The notes: generated from the letters alone by a model not told the origin. A stretch of DNA of 64,000 nucleotides from Mycolicibacterium frederiksbergense (GCF_029893345.1 NZ_JARXVE010000011.1:1-64000), one strand, 5' to 3'. Shown: positions 18,612-26,180, counted from the stretch's first letter. Numbers and translations are program-made.

Positions 18612-18877
18612 CAGGCCCCCGGGGGGTGACTCAGGACCGTGATCCAGCCATAGAACGATGCGTGGATGCGGCACGTCTGCCTGAACTGGAGTGACCTGAC
18701 TACTCGTCGAGCTGTTTCTTGATGAACTCCGCCAGAGAGGCCGGGCAGGCCGAGATACCTTGAACCTACGAGGATGTAATTCAGGAAATCGAAAAGAACC
18801 TGAATTGATAAGCAGACCATTCAAGCTATGTTGCAGGTGTGACCCGGCGGTTCAGGAAACTAGCCTAAACTTGAACG
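18612..18877 (+). promoter_or_regulatory. Upstream region of the Fic gene with an 8-bp dyad
   Basis: An exact inverted repeat AATTCAGG (18778-18785) and CCTGAATT (18799-18806), 13 bp apart, is followed by another TTCAGG at 18851. TAGCCT at 18861-18866 is a good mycobacterial -10 and would place the transcript start about five bases before the Fic ATG. The dyad could be an operator; no regulator gene is adjacent, so autoregulation is possible. Confidence 0.45.
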
Positions 18878-20050
18878 ATGCATGTAGATGCCGTCGGCCA
18901 ATCGCCCGTAGGGGAACTCGTTCCGATCTCTGGAATCGATCCACGGACCATGAAGCCGTGGGAGTACTGGGCATACCTGCCGCACACTCTTCCAGAGCTG
19001 CCCAACCTCTCCCACCGAGCGTTGGCAATCTCATCGAAAGCTGCCGCGGCCGTAGCTCGACTCGATGAGGCGGTGGCCCAACTGCCCCGGCCCGAGATTC
19101 TGGTGCGTCCGATCATCCGCAAGGAAGCCAAAAGCACCTCGGCGTTGGAAGGTACGTATGCCACCTTCGAGGAGGTGTTGGAAGCCGACTTCCTTGAGGA
19201 CCGCCAGATGTCGTCTGAGCAACGGGAGATACGAAACTACGTCGAAGCGTCGGAATCTGCGTGCGCACAGATCAGCGACCGCAGGATCACCAGGAGCTTT
19301 CTCGGTGAGCTCCAACAGATGATCGTCAAAGGCACCGAAGGTGACACCCCTGATGCTGGTGACATTCGACCGCATCAGGTGGCAATCGGTCCAAAGGACA
19401 GGCCGATTGAAGAAGCACGCTTCGTGCCGTGTCCGCCGGGTGATCAGTTGGCCGCCGGCATTCAGGAGTGGGAAGACTGGGTGGCCCAAGACTCTGACCT
19501 GTTGGTTATTGCCAAGGTTGCCATAGCTCACTACCAGTTCGAGACTTTGCACCCTTTCGGGGATGGTAACGGTCGGCTCGGGCGGCTGGTATCCATCCTG
19601 CAGTTGATGAAGGTAGGCGAACTGAGGTGGCCGGTCCTCAACATCGCGCCATGGTTCGAGAGCCATCGCGAGCTCTATCAGGAGGGCCTGATGAACGTAA
19701 CGCTGACGGGCGACTTCAACCCGTGGGTAGAGCTATTCGCTAATGCCGTCGAGTTGCAGGCCAGGGAGGGGTTGGAGAAGATCCAATACTTACTGCAGCT
19801 TCGAGATCAGATGGTCGCTGACCTACGCGCTCGCGGGTTCCGTGGCTCGGTTATCGAAATCGCTGAGATCCTCATCGGATATCCCGTGATAGATGTGCGC
19901 ACGGCGAGTCTCCTGATCGGAAAGACTTTCGAGGCGACCAATGTATCTATCGGGAAGTTGGTCGACCACGGCCTACTTCAGGAGATCACGGGACGCTCGC
20001 AGAACCGACTGTTCGGCTGCTTCCCGGTGGCTGCTGCGATCAACCGCTGA
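18878..20050 (+). CDS. Fic-domain protein (class II, self-inhibited)
   Basis: The product is 390 aa. The Fic core motif is HPFGDGNGRLGR (about residues 226-237), with all residues needed for nucleotide transfer, usually AMPylation. An N-terminal inhibitory helix motif of the S/T-x-x-x-E-G type is present as TSALEGTYA, which marks class II enzymes that block themselves. The C-terminal ~110 residues contain a winged-helix-like segment (VRTASLLIGKTFEATNVSIGKLVDHGLL), common in Fic proteins that bind DNA. No separate antitoxin gene is needed for this class. It has its own promoter, probably nearly leaderless. The target protein is unknown. Confidence 0.9.
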   Translation: MHVDAVGQSPVGELVPISGIDPRTMKPWEYWAYLPHTLPELPNLSHRALAISSKAAAAVARLDEAVAQLPRPEILVRPIIRKEAKSTSALEGTYATFEEVLEADFLEDRQMSSEQREIRNYVEASESACAQISDRRITRSFLGELQQMIVKGTEGDTPDAGDIRPHQVAIGPKDRPIEEARFVPCPPGDQLAAGIQEWEDWVAQDSDLLVIAKVAIAHYQFETLHPFGDGNGRLGRLVSILQLMKVGELRWPVLNIAPWFESHRELYQEGLMNVTLTGDFNPWVELFANAVELQAREGLEKIQYLLQLRDQMVADLRARGFRGSVIEIAEILIGYPVIDVRTASLLIGKTFEATNVSIGKLVDHGLLQEITGRSQNRLFGCFPVAAAINR

Positions 20051-20434
20051 GTGCAAAGGTGTAGACGAGACGGCGTCGGGGTCTCTAGTCCGTTGGTTGG
20101 CTCATGCGTCTCAATTCAGGTCAATGACAATCGCCGCCTCTGAACTTCTGAGCTTCGCAGAACGAACCTCCGCACCGGCGCCCCTGGGGGGTGCCTCTGG
20201 GTGACGACTCCGTCCCCCTCTGGGCATAGGGAAGCCGAGAGGGAGCGATTTCTTTTTTTTCGCGGGCAGCCAGCAGCCCCTGGGGAGTGGCCCAAGCCCG
20301 CACCTAGTTCCATCCCCTCCCCCCGGTCAGGTGACACAAATGGGTCACCTGTGGTGTGGAAAAAAATTGCGGGGAGGGAGAGTCCCTATGCCCAGAGGGG
20401 GACGGCGGACGCCTAGGGGGGTGTACCCCCAGGG
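20051..20434. other. Palindrome-rich non-coding tract of the island
   Basis: I see no credible gene. The tract contains a 23-bp perfect inverted repeat (20210-20232 and 20383-20405), a dyad CAGGTGAC-n8-GTCACCTG at 20328-20351, runs of T and A, and G-rich blocks. It resembles the non-coding end regions of actinophage genomes more than a promoter. Confidence 0.6.
20210..20405. repeat. 23-bp perfect inverted repeat, 150 bp apart
   Basis: The arms at 20210-20232 and 20383-20405 are exact reverse complements over 23 bases and begin CCGTCCCCCTCTGGGC. The enclosed 150 bp holds an 8-bp palindrome (20328-20351), a T8 tract and an A7 tract. It could form a large cruciform or mark an end-processing or packaging region. 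Confidence 0.85.
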
Positions 20435-20596
20435 TCAGCTCCAGATGTCAGCCTCGGTGAGGCCGGCGGCCCGCTCGGCGTCCTGCAAGGGCACGCGGTA
20501 GCCGTACTCCTGTAGGTAAGAGGCTCTGGCCTTTGCGAGATGGTCCAGGTCGGTGACAATCTCGGTGCCGATGGTGCCGCTGTCGAGTGCGCTCAT
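20435..20596 (-). CDS. Small protein, paralogue B (53 aa)
   Basis: The frame encodes 53 residues: MSALDSGTIGTEIVTDLDHL, a Lys/Arg helix, then PLQDAERAAGLTEAD and a WS end. It aligns along its whole length with the gene immediately upstream (about 60% identity by eye), so the pair is a tandem duplication. Its ATG overlaps the stop of that gene by four bases (ATGA) and is preceded by AGGAAG. The family is unknown. The C-terminal PLQDAERxAGLTEAD looks like the end of a helix-turn-helix. Confidence 0.7.
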   Translation of the reverse strand: MSALDSGTIGTEIVTDLDHLAKARASYLQEYGYRVPLQDAERAAGLTEADIWS

Positions 20597-20769
20597 CTTC
20601 CTGTCCGTTTCGCGTCTTGGACGTCAGCCTCGGTGAGGCCGGCATCGCGCTCCGCATCCTGCAGTGGTAACTGGTAGCCAATGGCCAGGTACTCGCGGCG
20701 TGCCTTAGCGATCTCATCGAGATCAGTCACCGCTCGCGATCCGAGGGTGCCACTATCGAGTGCACTCAT
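20593..20769 (-). CDS. Small protein, paralogue A (58 aa)
   Basis: This is the first of two tandem paralogues: MSALDSGTLGSRAVTDLDEI, then AKARREYLAIGYQLPLQDAERDAGLTEAD and a basic end. The start at 20769 is fixed by AGGAGGT seven bases upstream; the frame reaches 20778. It follows the Imm35-like gene by five bases and overlaps paralogue B, so three genes form one operon. Function is unknown. Length and helix content fit a small DNA- or protein-binding partner. Confidence 0.72.
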   Translation of the reverse strand: MSALDSGTLGSRAVTDLDEIAKARREYLAIGYQLPLQDAERDAGLTEADVQDAKRTGR

Positions 20770-20774
20770 GGTCC

Positions 20775-21062
20775 TCACCTCCTCGCCTCGGCCGCGGGAA
20801 CTGGTCCAATCGGCGCGAGGTCGCGGCGAGTCAAGTACGCATTCCGGTCGGGGACGGCATAGATCTCGCGGAGTTCACCGGTCCGCTTGTCTACCAGGCG
20901 CAGCGGCGCCCCGAGTATCGCCTCGGACACTGCATCGGCAACTACCACGAACTCGTCGGCCGTTTCCCACCCGTATTCAGCGACCACAAAATCGCCGTCC
21001 GGGTACTGTGCCCGCAGTTCGCGGTCAGCGACGGCGCGAGCATCGTCAAATGACAGCATCAC
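20775..21062 (-). CDS. YrhB/Imm35-like small protein
   Basis: This 95-aa protein has the layout of the YrhB/Imm35 domain: an N-terminal helix (FDDARAVADRELRAQY), beta strands around a VVAEYGWETADEFVVVAD segment, and the motif APLRLVDKRTGELREIYAVPD, which resembles the family's VDK-x-TG signature. Imm35-type proteins are known or predicted immunity factors for toxins and also occur in phage cargo. It is the first gene of a three-gene minus-strand operon. The match is by motif only. Confidence 0.55.
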   Translation of the reverse strand: MMLSFDDARAVADRELRAQYPDGDFVVAEYGWETADEFVVVADAVSEAILGAPLRLVDKRTGELREIYAVPDRNAYLTRRDLAPIGPVPAAEARR

Positions 21063-21321
21063 GCCTCCTCTGCTCCGGTTCTTGGTTTGCCCGTGGGGAT
21101 GTTACGAGCTGGTCGGTATCGCTGGAAGGGTCGCGTTTGAAATGCGACCCTTCGCGATTTGAAAACCTGCATGGTGCTCATCACCGTGCAGGCCCCAGAT
21201 TTGAAACGCGACCCTTGTGGCAACTCGTTTTGCCGTTTTGGCAAGCTTGGCCAGCAGTAGCTTCACGAACCGCCTTCTCTGACCAACAGCTCCAGCATCC
21301 GAGGTATCCGCAACTCGGAGG
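21063..21321. other. Intergenic region with interlocked hairpins
   Basis: No gene is seen. The region holds three related inverted repeats (21126-21216), described separately. It is upstream of the three-gene operon and downstream of the DUF2510 gene, both on the minus strand, so it could hold a terminator and a promoter. Confidence 0.6.
21126..21216. repeat. Interlocked inverted repeats
   Basis: GAAGGGTCGC and GCGACCCTTC (21125-21134, 21144-21153) form a 10-bp perfect hairpin with a 9-base loop. The 18-bp left part (21126-21143) also pairs, with one mismatch, with 21199-21216. Between them CCTGCATGGTG/CACCGTGCAGG (21166-21192) forms a second stem with one G-T type mismatch. The left arm can therefore choose between two partners. 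Confidence 0.8.
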
Positions 21322-21744
21322 CTAGGGGTTGAACATCTGGGATATTTCGTTGCGCTTGTCGTTCAGTTGCTTCTCCATGTAGCCCGCGCTGAATACCGCG
21401 ATGGCCAGTGCGACGATGGCCACTATCCGAATCGCCTTGGTTGCTCCGAGGAAGTATGCGGCTGCGAGTCCGGCGGCTGCGAGTCCGACGCCGAGCCATA
21501 TTGTGGTGGTCCCGGTGAGCAGGCTGGCTGATTGCATCGACATGATGACGCCAATGCCTGACAGCGCGCACACGCCTACTGCCACTGCGGCCTGTCGGTT
21601 GCGGTCGAGGGGCTGCCCTGGCGCACCGTCGTCTTCGTCGTCGCTGTAGGCGATCCAGTGTTTGCCGTCCCAGTACCGTTCGACGCCGGGGGCGTCGGGG
21701 TCGGGGTACCAACCTGGGTTGGAAGGCTTCTGCACGTCGCTCAT
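21322..21744 (-). CDS. DUF2510 membrane protein
   Basis: This 140-aa protein begins with a DUF2510 motif (PGWYPDPDAPGVERYWDGKHW), a short Trp-rich domain found at the N-terminus of many actinobacterial membrane proteins. It then has three hydrophobic segments (AAVAVGVCALSGIGVIMS; IWLGVGLAAAGLAAAYFLG; IRIVAIVALAIAVFSAGY) and ends in a charged tail. It is the last gene before the right att repeat and is a candidate for a lysogeny-stage membrane protein. A second DUF2510 protein occurs in the other integrated element. Confidence 0.75.
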   Translation of the reverse strand: MSDVQKPSNPGWYPDPDAPGVERYWDGKHWIAYSDDEDDGAPGQPLDRNRQAAVAVGVCALSGIGVIMSMQSASLLTGTTTIWLGVGLAAAGLAAAYFLGATKAIRIVAIVALAIAVFSAGYMEKQLNDKRNEISQMFNP

Positions 21745-22017
21745 GGGTGGATATTAACGGCCGCGACGAGGGGCGGTTAGGCGTTCTGGTCGGCCTCGGC
21801 GAGAGTTTTGCGGCAACTCCGTATTTTCCCCGCATAAACGGCCCCGATTCGGGGCGTACTTACCTGCACCCAGGCGTACCGGACATTCGCGAGAGTACTT
21901 GCCGCACAGTACTTTAACGAACTATCACGAACGCCAGTAACCTGAACTTCGCCAAGCTGAATACGCGGGTTCGATTCCCGTCATCGGCTCCACGCTCTGG
22001 CGGCGCGCTTGAGTGAG
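21745..22017. other. Right end of the tRNA-Gly island, no gene
   Basis: The stretch contains a small hairpin (GCCCCGATTCGGGGC, 21841-21855), an AT-richer segment and the attR repeat. No coding frame is supported. Confidence 0.6.
21952..21992. repeat. attR: 41-bp tRNA-derived direct repeat (copy 2)
   Basis: This is identical by eye to the 3' end of tRNA-Gly at 17197-17237, but without the 5' half of a tRNA, so it is not a gene. It marks the right boundary of the island. Confidence 0.92.
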
Positions 22018-22377
22018 TTAGCGGCAGCAGTGCGGGTCTAGCACCGAACACAAAGCAACGAGCGACTCGTGACGGGCGCGGTGGTAAACGTTCATCCCGC
22101 GTCGTTCGGACTCGACGAAGCCTGTTCGGCGCAACTGCGACAGATGATGGCTGACGGTTGACTCGGCCAGGCCTACCGCCGCCGCGAGGTCGCAACTGCA
22201 TTCTTCGCCGGCGCCGCTGCTGAACAACAGCGACATCAGCTTGACCCGCACCGGATCGGCTAAAGCCTTGAGGCGCAGCGCAATCTCCAATGCCGCATCG
22301 TCGCTTACCGGACCGGCCGCGACGGGCGAGCAGCAGACCGGCGCGGAAACGTCCACCACAGGCAGTGTCTTGGGCAC
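22018..22377 (-). CDS. arsR: ArsR-family metalloregulator
   Basis: This 119-aa winged-helix repressor has the core helix-turn-helix CDLAAAVGLAESTVSHHLSQLRRTGFV. Cysteines near the N-terminus (SAPVCCSPVAAGP), at ECSCDL and near the C-terminus (ALCSVLDPHCCR) could bind arsenite. The gene is divergent from the arsenic genes across about 97 bp and would repress them until arsenite binds. It starts just outside the right boundary of the tRNA-Gly island. Confidence 0.88.
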   Translation of the reverse strand: MPKTLPVVDVSAPVCCSPVAAGPVSDDAALEIALRLKALADPVRVKLMSLLFSSGAGEECSCDLAAAVGLAESTVSHHLSQLRRTGFVESERRGMNVYHRARHESLVALCSVLDPHCCR

Positions 22378-22474
22378 CCAGCCATGGTGCCATACCTTGT
22401 TGACAAATATCGAAGAGGTGGCAGGATCGGCACTGTCAGTAGTTCGACATAAGCCGCAAAGGTAGGGAGGCCTG

Positions 22475-22927
22475 ATGTCTCGCGCTCAACTCGCCCTCAA
22501 CGTCGACGACCTTGACCAGGCCATCGCGTTCTACACCAAGCTGTTCAACACCGCCCCCGCGAAGGTGAAGCCGGGATATGCCAACTTCGCGGTAGCCGAA
22601 CCACCGTTGAAGCTCGTGCTCATTGAAAACCCTGGCCACGGCGGCACTCTCAACCACCTCGGCGTAGAAGTCGAATCCAGCCAAGCCGTCCACGCTGAGA
22701 TTGCGCGACTCACCGACGCAGGCATGTTCACCGAAGAGGAAATCGGAACGACCTGCTGTTTCGCCACACAAGACAAGGTGTGGGTCACCGGTCCTGCGGG
22801 TGAGAAGTGGGAGGTGTACACCGTTCTGGCTGACTCGGACACGTTCGGTACCAACTCACCCGCCCTCGACAACGACGGCAGCGAAACGGGAACGTGCTGC
22901 ACTGGCAACACACCCGCGGAAGCGTGA
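22475..22927 (+). CDS. Glyoxalase-fold arsenic/cadmium-inducible protein
   Basis: This 150-aa protein of the vicinal-oxygen-chelate fold (SRAQLALNVDDLDQAIAFYTKLF) resembles CadI/ArsI-type proteins. It has a pair of cysteines in EIGTTCCFATQDKVWV and a C-terminal GTCCTGNTPAEA. ArsI-like members cleave the C-As bond of organoarsenicals, and CadI is metal-induced; either role is possible. It is the first gene of the arsenic operon, with its stop overlapping the GTG of the ACR3 gene. Confidence 0.83.
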   Translation: MSRAQLALNVDDLDQAIAFYTKLFNTAPAKVKPGYANFAVAEPPLKLVLIENPGHGGTLNHLGVEVESSQAVHAEIARLTDAGMFTEEEIGTTCCFATQDKVWVTGPAGEKWEVYTVLADSDTFGTNSPALDNDGSETGTCCTGNTPAEA

Positions 22928-24030
22928 CACAACAGGTGGACAGCGGCAGCGGATCGGTCGTCGTCGGGAAACTCTCAACGGTCGACCGATTCCTTGCGGT
23001 CTGGATCGGCTTGGCGATGGTCGCCGGTCTGCTGTTGGGCCGGCTGATCCCCGGTTTCAACGTCGCACTCAATAGCGTGCAAGTGCAGGGCATTTCGGTG
23101 CCCATCGCCCTTGGCCTGTTGGTCATGATGTACCCGGTGCTCGCCAAGGTGCGCTATGACCGACTGGATGCCGTCACCAGCGACCGCAAGCTTCTGGCGA
23201 GTTCCCTCGTCTTGAACTGGGTCCTCGGTCCGGCGCTGATGTTCGCACTGGCCTGGCTGCTGGTCCCCGACCTTCCCGAATACCGCACCGGCCTGATCAT
23301 CGTCGGACTCGCACGCTGCATCGCCATGGTCATCATCTGGAACGACCTCGCCTGCGGCGACCGAGAAGCCGCCGCCGTGCTGGTCGCCCTCAATTCACTC
23401 TTTCAAGTCCTGATGTTCGCCGTGCTCGGATGGTTTTACCTCTCGGTCCTGCCGGGATGGCTAGGACTGGAAACCACCACCATCAGCACGTCTCCATGGA
23501 AGATCGCGCAATCAGTGCTCATCTTCCTCGGTATCCCGCTGCTGGCGGGCTACCTGTCGCGACGGTTGGGCGAGAAAGCCAAAGGCCGAGCTTGGTACGA
23601 AACCCGGTTCCTGCCCAAGATTGGACCGTGGGCTCTCTACGGCCTGCTGTTCACCATCGTCATTCTGTTCGCGCTGCAGGGCCAGCAGATCACCAGCCGC
23701 CCACTCGACGTCCTGCGTATCGCCATCCCGCTACTCGCCTACTTCACAGTGATGTGGGGAGGCGGCTACCTACTCGGCGCAGCCCTCGGACTCGGCTACC
23801 AACGCACCGCGACACTGGCTTTCACCGCAGCAGGCAACAACTTCGAACTCGCCATCGCGGTCGCCATCGCCACCTACGGCCCCACCTCTGGTCAAGCCTT
23901 GGCCGGTGTCGTCGGCCCACTCATCGAAGTTCCGGTCCTCGTCGCGCTCGTCTACGTATCACTGCTACTACGCAAGCGATTCCGAAACCCCGCCCCTCAA
24001 CCGCACGACACCGAAAGCCTCCAAGCATGA
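22924..24030 (+). CDS. arsB: Arsenite efflux permease ACR3
   Basis: This 368-aa transporter has ten hydrophobic segments and the ACR3 signature features: PIALGLLVMMYPVLAKVRYD, the conserved cysteine in GLARCIAMVIIWNDLACGD, and TAAGNNFELAIAVAIATYG. It exports arsenite using the proton motive force. GTG at 22924 forms a GTGA overlap with the upstream stop; the frame extends to 22894 without support. Its stop overlaps the arsC start (ATGA), giving a tight three-gene transcript. Confidence 0.92.
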   Translation: MTQQVDSGSGSVVVGKLSTVDRFLAVWIGLAMVAGLLLGRLIPGFNVALNSVQVQGISVPIALGLLVMMYPVLAKVRYDRLDAVTSDRKLLASSLVLNWVLGPALMFALAWLLVPDLPEYRTGLIIVGLARCIAMVIIWNDLACGDREAAAVLVALNSLFQVLMFAVLGWFYLSVLPGWLGLETTTISTSPWKIAQSVLIFLGIPLLAGYLSRRLGEKAKGRAWYETRFLPKIGPWALYGLLFTIVILFALQGQQITSRPLDVLRIAIPLLAYFTVMWGGGYLLGAALGLGYQRTATLAFTAAGNNFELAIAVAIATYGPTSGQALAGVVGPLIEVPVLVALVYVSLLLRKRFRNPAPQPHDTESLQA

Positions 24031-24431
24031 GTGATACGAAACCCGCCGTGCTGTTCCTCTGCACGCACAACGCGGGCCGGTCCCAGATAGCAATGGGATT
24101 CCTCAAACACCTCGCCGGGGACCGCGCCACGGTCTACTCAGGCGGCTCAGAACCCGCCCAACAGGTGAACCCCGCCGCGATCGCCGCCATGGCCGAAAAG
24201 GGCATCGACATCACCAGTGAGCAGCCCAAGAAATGGACCATGGACGTACTCGAAGTGGTGCAACTGGTCGTCACGATGGGATGCGACGACGCATGCCCCG
24301 TCCTGCCGGGACTCCGCTATCAAGAATGGGTTCTACCCGATCCGGCGGGCCTACCGCTCGAAGACGTGCGACCAATCCGAGACGACATCGAACGCCGAGT
24401 CCATGCTCTCGCCGACGAGCTAGGTCTTTAA
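24027..24431 (+). CDS. arsC: Arsenate reductase, mycothiol-type
   Basis: This 134-aa protein has the low-molecular-weight-phosphatase fold. The active-site loop is FLCTHNAGRSQIA, and the pattern VVTMGCDDACPVLPG follows. It reduces arsenate to arsenite for export by ACR3. A similar motif set occurs in the mycothiol/mycoredoxin-coupled ArsC enzymes of Corynebacterium, which fits a mycothiol-using host. It is the last gene of the operon and converges on the XRE gene with a 4-bp gap. Confidence 0.9.
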   Translation: MSDTKPAVLFLCTHNAGRSQIAMGFLKHLAGDRATVYSGGSEPAQQVNPAAIAAMAEKGIDITSEQPKKWTMDVLEVVQLVVTMGCDDACPVLPGLRYQEWVLPDPAGLPLEDVRPIRDDIERRVHALADELGL

Positions 24432-24435
24432 AGCC

Positions 24436-25263
24436 TCAGCGGTCAGACGCCGAGCTGTTTGGTAGCGACGCACGTAGCCGGTCGAGTGCGCGCGCCGATG
24501 CACTGTTGGCCGACGCATGCAAGGTGATGATGAATTGCCCGGGAGCCTGGGCGAGGTTGAGCTGGGTGCGGGTCAGGTATAGATCCCCTACCTCTGAGTG
24601 GCGCATGTGGTTGATCCCTTTGGTGTATCCCACGTCGGCCTGCTCCCAGAGCTGCTTGAATCGCTCACTGGCACTGGACAGTTCGCTGACGAGTGCACAC
24701 AGTCGAGGATCGTCGGGGTCGTCGGCGGACAGTGCCCGCAGGCCCCGGACGGCCAGGGCGGTCGCTTCGTCCCAGTCGGGATACACCTGCTTGGCCCCAG
24801 GATCGAGGAACTGCCAACGCGAGAGATTCTGTCCCACTTCAAATCCCGGTGACAACGCGCGGGCGATCCGGTTTGCGGCCAGCACGTCTTGACATCGGCT
24901 CACGACGACCGCGGGCATGGGGACCTGGTCGATGAGTTCGGCGATCGCCGCCGAAACTTGCTCGTGCGGCACGCGGTGCGGCCTGGAGGTCGGGTAGGCA
25001 AGCTGATGCAGGTAGGCGGTCGCCGTGTCGTCCATGCGCAGTGCCCGGGCGATCGAGTCGAGGACTTCGCTGGAGGGGTGCCGGTCGCGGCCCTGCTCCA
25101 GGCGCTGCAGGTACTCGCTGCTGATGCCGGCGAGCATGGCCAATTCGTCGCGACGTAACCCCGCAAGCCGCCGCCGCGGCCCCGGCGCCAGTCCCACCTC
25201 GACGGGCGTCACCCGCCCGCGCCGGGCGCGCAGGTACTCGCCCAGGTGGTTGGCCTTACCCAC
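24436..25263 (-). CDS. XRE-family regulator with MmyB-like ligand domain
   Basis: This 275-aa regulator has an N-terminal helix-turn-helix (GLRRDELAMLAGISSEYLQRLEQGRDRHPS) of the actinobacterial XRE type. A C-terminal domain of about 180 residues (VVVSRCQDVLAANRIARALSPGF and onward) resembles MmyB-type ligand-binding domains, which may bind fatty acyl or similar ligands. GTG at 25263 lies seven bases after a TAGGCT -10, so the message is probably leaderless; the frame extends further upstream. It is divergent from the accessory cluster at 25.4 kb, its likely target. Confidence 0.85.
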   Translation of the reverse strand: MGKANHLGEYLRARRGRVTPVEVGLAPGPRRRLAGLRRDELAMLAGISSEYLQRLEQGRDRHPSSEVLDSIARALRMDDTATAYLHQLAYPTSRPHRVPHEQVSAAIAELIDQVPMPAVVVSRCQDVLAANRIARALSPGFEVGQNLSRWQFLDPGAKQVYPDWDEATALAVRGLRALSADDPDDPRLCALVSELSSASERFKQLWEQADVGYTKGINHMRHSEVGDLYLTRTQLNLAQAPGQFIITLHASANSASARALDRLRASLPNSSASDR

Positions 25264-25401
25264 GTGAATAAGCCTAAACGTGGCCCTGCCAGTACCAGCC
25301 TTAACGGGGTTTACCCAGCCCTGGCCGCGGCTCGACACGATCGACAACAGGAGCAATGCCACGTTTCACGGCCCATTCGCACACCGAGGAGAACCGTCAC
25401 C

Positions 25402-26139
25402 ATGACCAGCACAGCACCAGACTTGCTCGACACCGTCATTCCCGCGCACGGCGACCTCGGCCGTTGGCGCGCGCTCGACCAGCTGACCGCGAAGGTCTCC
25501 GCTGGCGGTGCGCTGTGGGGTCTCAAGGGCCAGCCCGGCATCCTCGACGACTACACGCTCACGCTCACCCCGAACGTGCAGTCCGCGACCTTGGCACCGT
25601 TCGCGGCCCCCGACCTCCGCGCCACCTACACGCCCGAGCGCGTCGCCATCGAGACCGTGGACGGCCGGCTGGTCGAGGAGCGCACAAATCCCCGCGCCTC
25701 CTTCAGCGGCCACACCCTCCAGACCCCGTGGGACCGGCTGCACGCGGCCTACTTCGCGGGCTACGCGATGTGGAACTACCTCACCGAGCCGTTCGCTTGG
25801 GCCGAGCCGGGCTTCTCCACCGTCGAACTCGAGCCGTGGCAGGAAGACGGCGAGACCTGGCGCCGCCTGCAGGTGACCTTCCCCGATCGCATCGCCACCC
25901 ACTCGCGCGTGCAGACCTACTACATCGACGCGCAGGGCCTGATCCGACGCCACGACTACCGCGTGGACATTCTCGGCCCTGCCAAGACCGACTCGGCGCA
26001 CTACACCTGGGACCACCAGACCTTTGACGGCTTCGTCTTCCCGACGCGTCACTCCGTGCACCCCACCGATGAGAACGGCCGCAAAGTAGCCGAGCCGGTG
26101 ATCATCTCCATCGACCTGGAGGACATCGCCCTGTCCTAG
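25402..26139 (+). CDS. Unknown protein of the CoA-transferase cluster
   Basis: The product is 245 aa and I do not recognise the family. Features are an N-terminal helix with VIPAHGDLGRWRALDQLTAKVS, a run of beta strands rich in Trp, Tyr and charged residues (TWRRLQVTFPDRIATHSRVQ, then YYIDAQGLIRRHDYRVDIL), and a C-terminal DLEDIALS. The pattern suggests a beta-barrel or lipocalin-like fold. It has no signal peptide. The ATG at 25402 has GAGGAG upstream. It is the first gene under the divergent XRE promoter and is followed by the CoA-transferase. Confidence 0.65.
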   Translation: MTSTAPDLLDTVIPAHGDLGRWRALDQLTAKVSAGGALWGLKGQPGILDDYTLTLTPNVQSATLAPFAAPDLRATYTPERVAIETVDGRLVEERTNPRASFSGHTLQTPWDRLHAAYFAGYAMWNYLTEPFAWAEPGFSTVELEPWQEDGETWRRLQVTFPDRIATHSRVQTYYIDAQGLIRRHDYRVDILGPAKTDSAHYTWDHQTFDGFVFPTRHSVHPTDENGRKVAEPVIISIDLEDIALS

Positions 26140-26180
26140 GGCGCGCACCCCAACAAACCACGACACTGAAAGGAATCGTC

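Larger units (their letters stand above)
17197..21992. mobile_element. 4.8-kb integrated island/prophage remnant in tRNA-Gly
   Basis: The element is bounded by the 41-bp tRNA-derived repeats. It carries, in order, a 5'-truncated tyrosine integrase, a phage-type HNH nuclease, a Fic protein, a palindrome-rich non-coding tract, three small genes on the minus strand and a DUF2510 membrane protein. No capsid, terminase, replication or excisionase gene is seen, so it is a relic or a satellite reduced by deletion. Confidence 0.88.

Noticed and set aside
21952-21992. Second tRNA-Gly gene
   Set aside because: Only the 3' 41 bases are present; the acceptor 5' strand, D-arm and half of the anticodon stem are missing.
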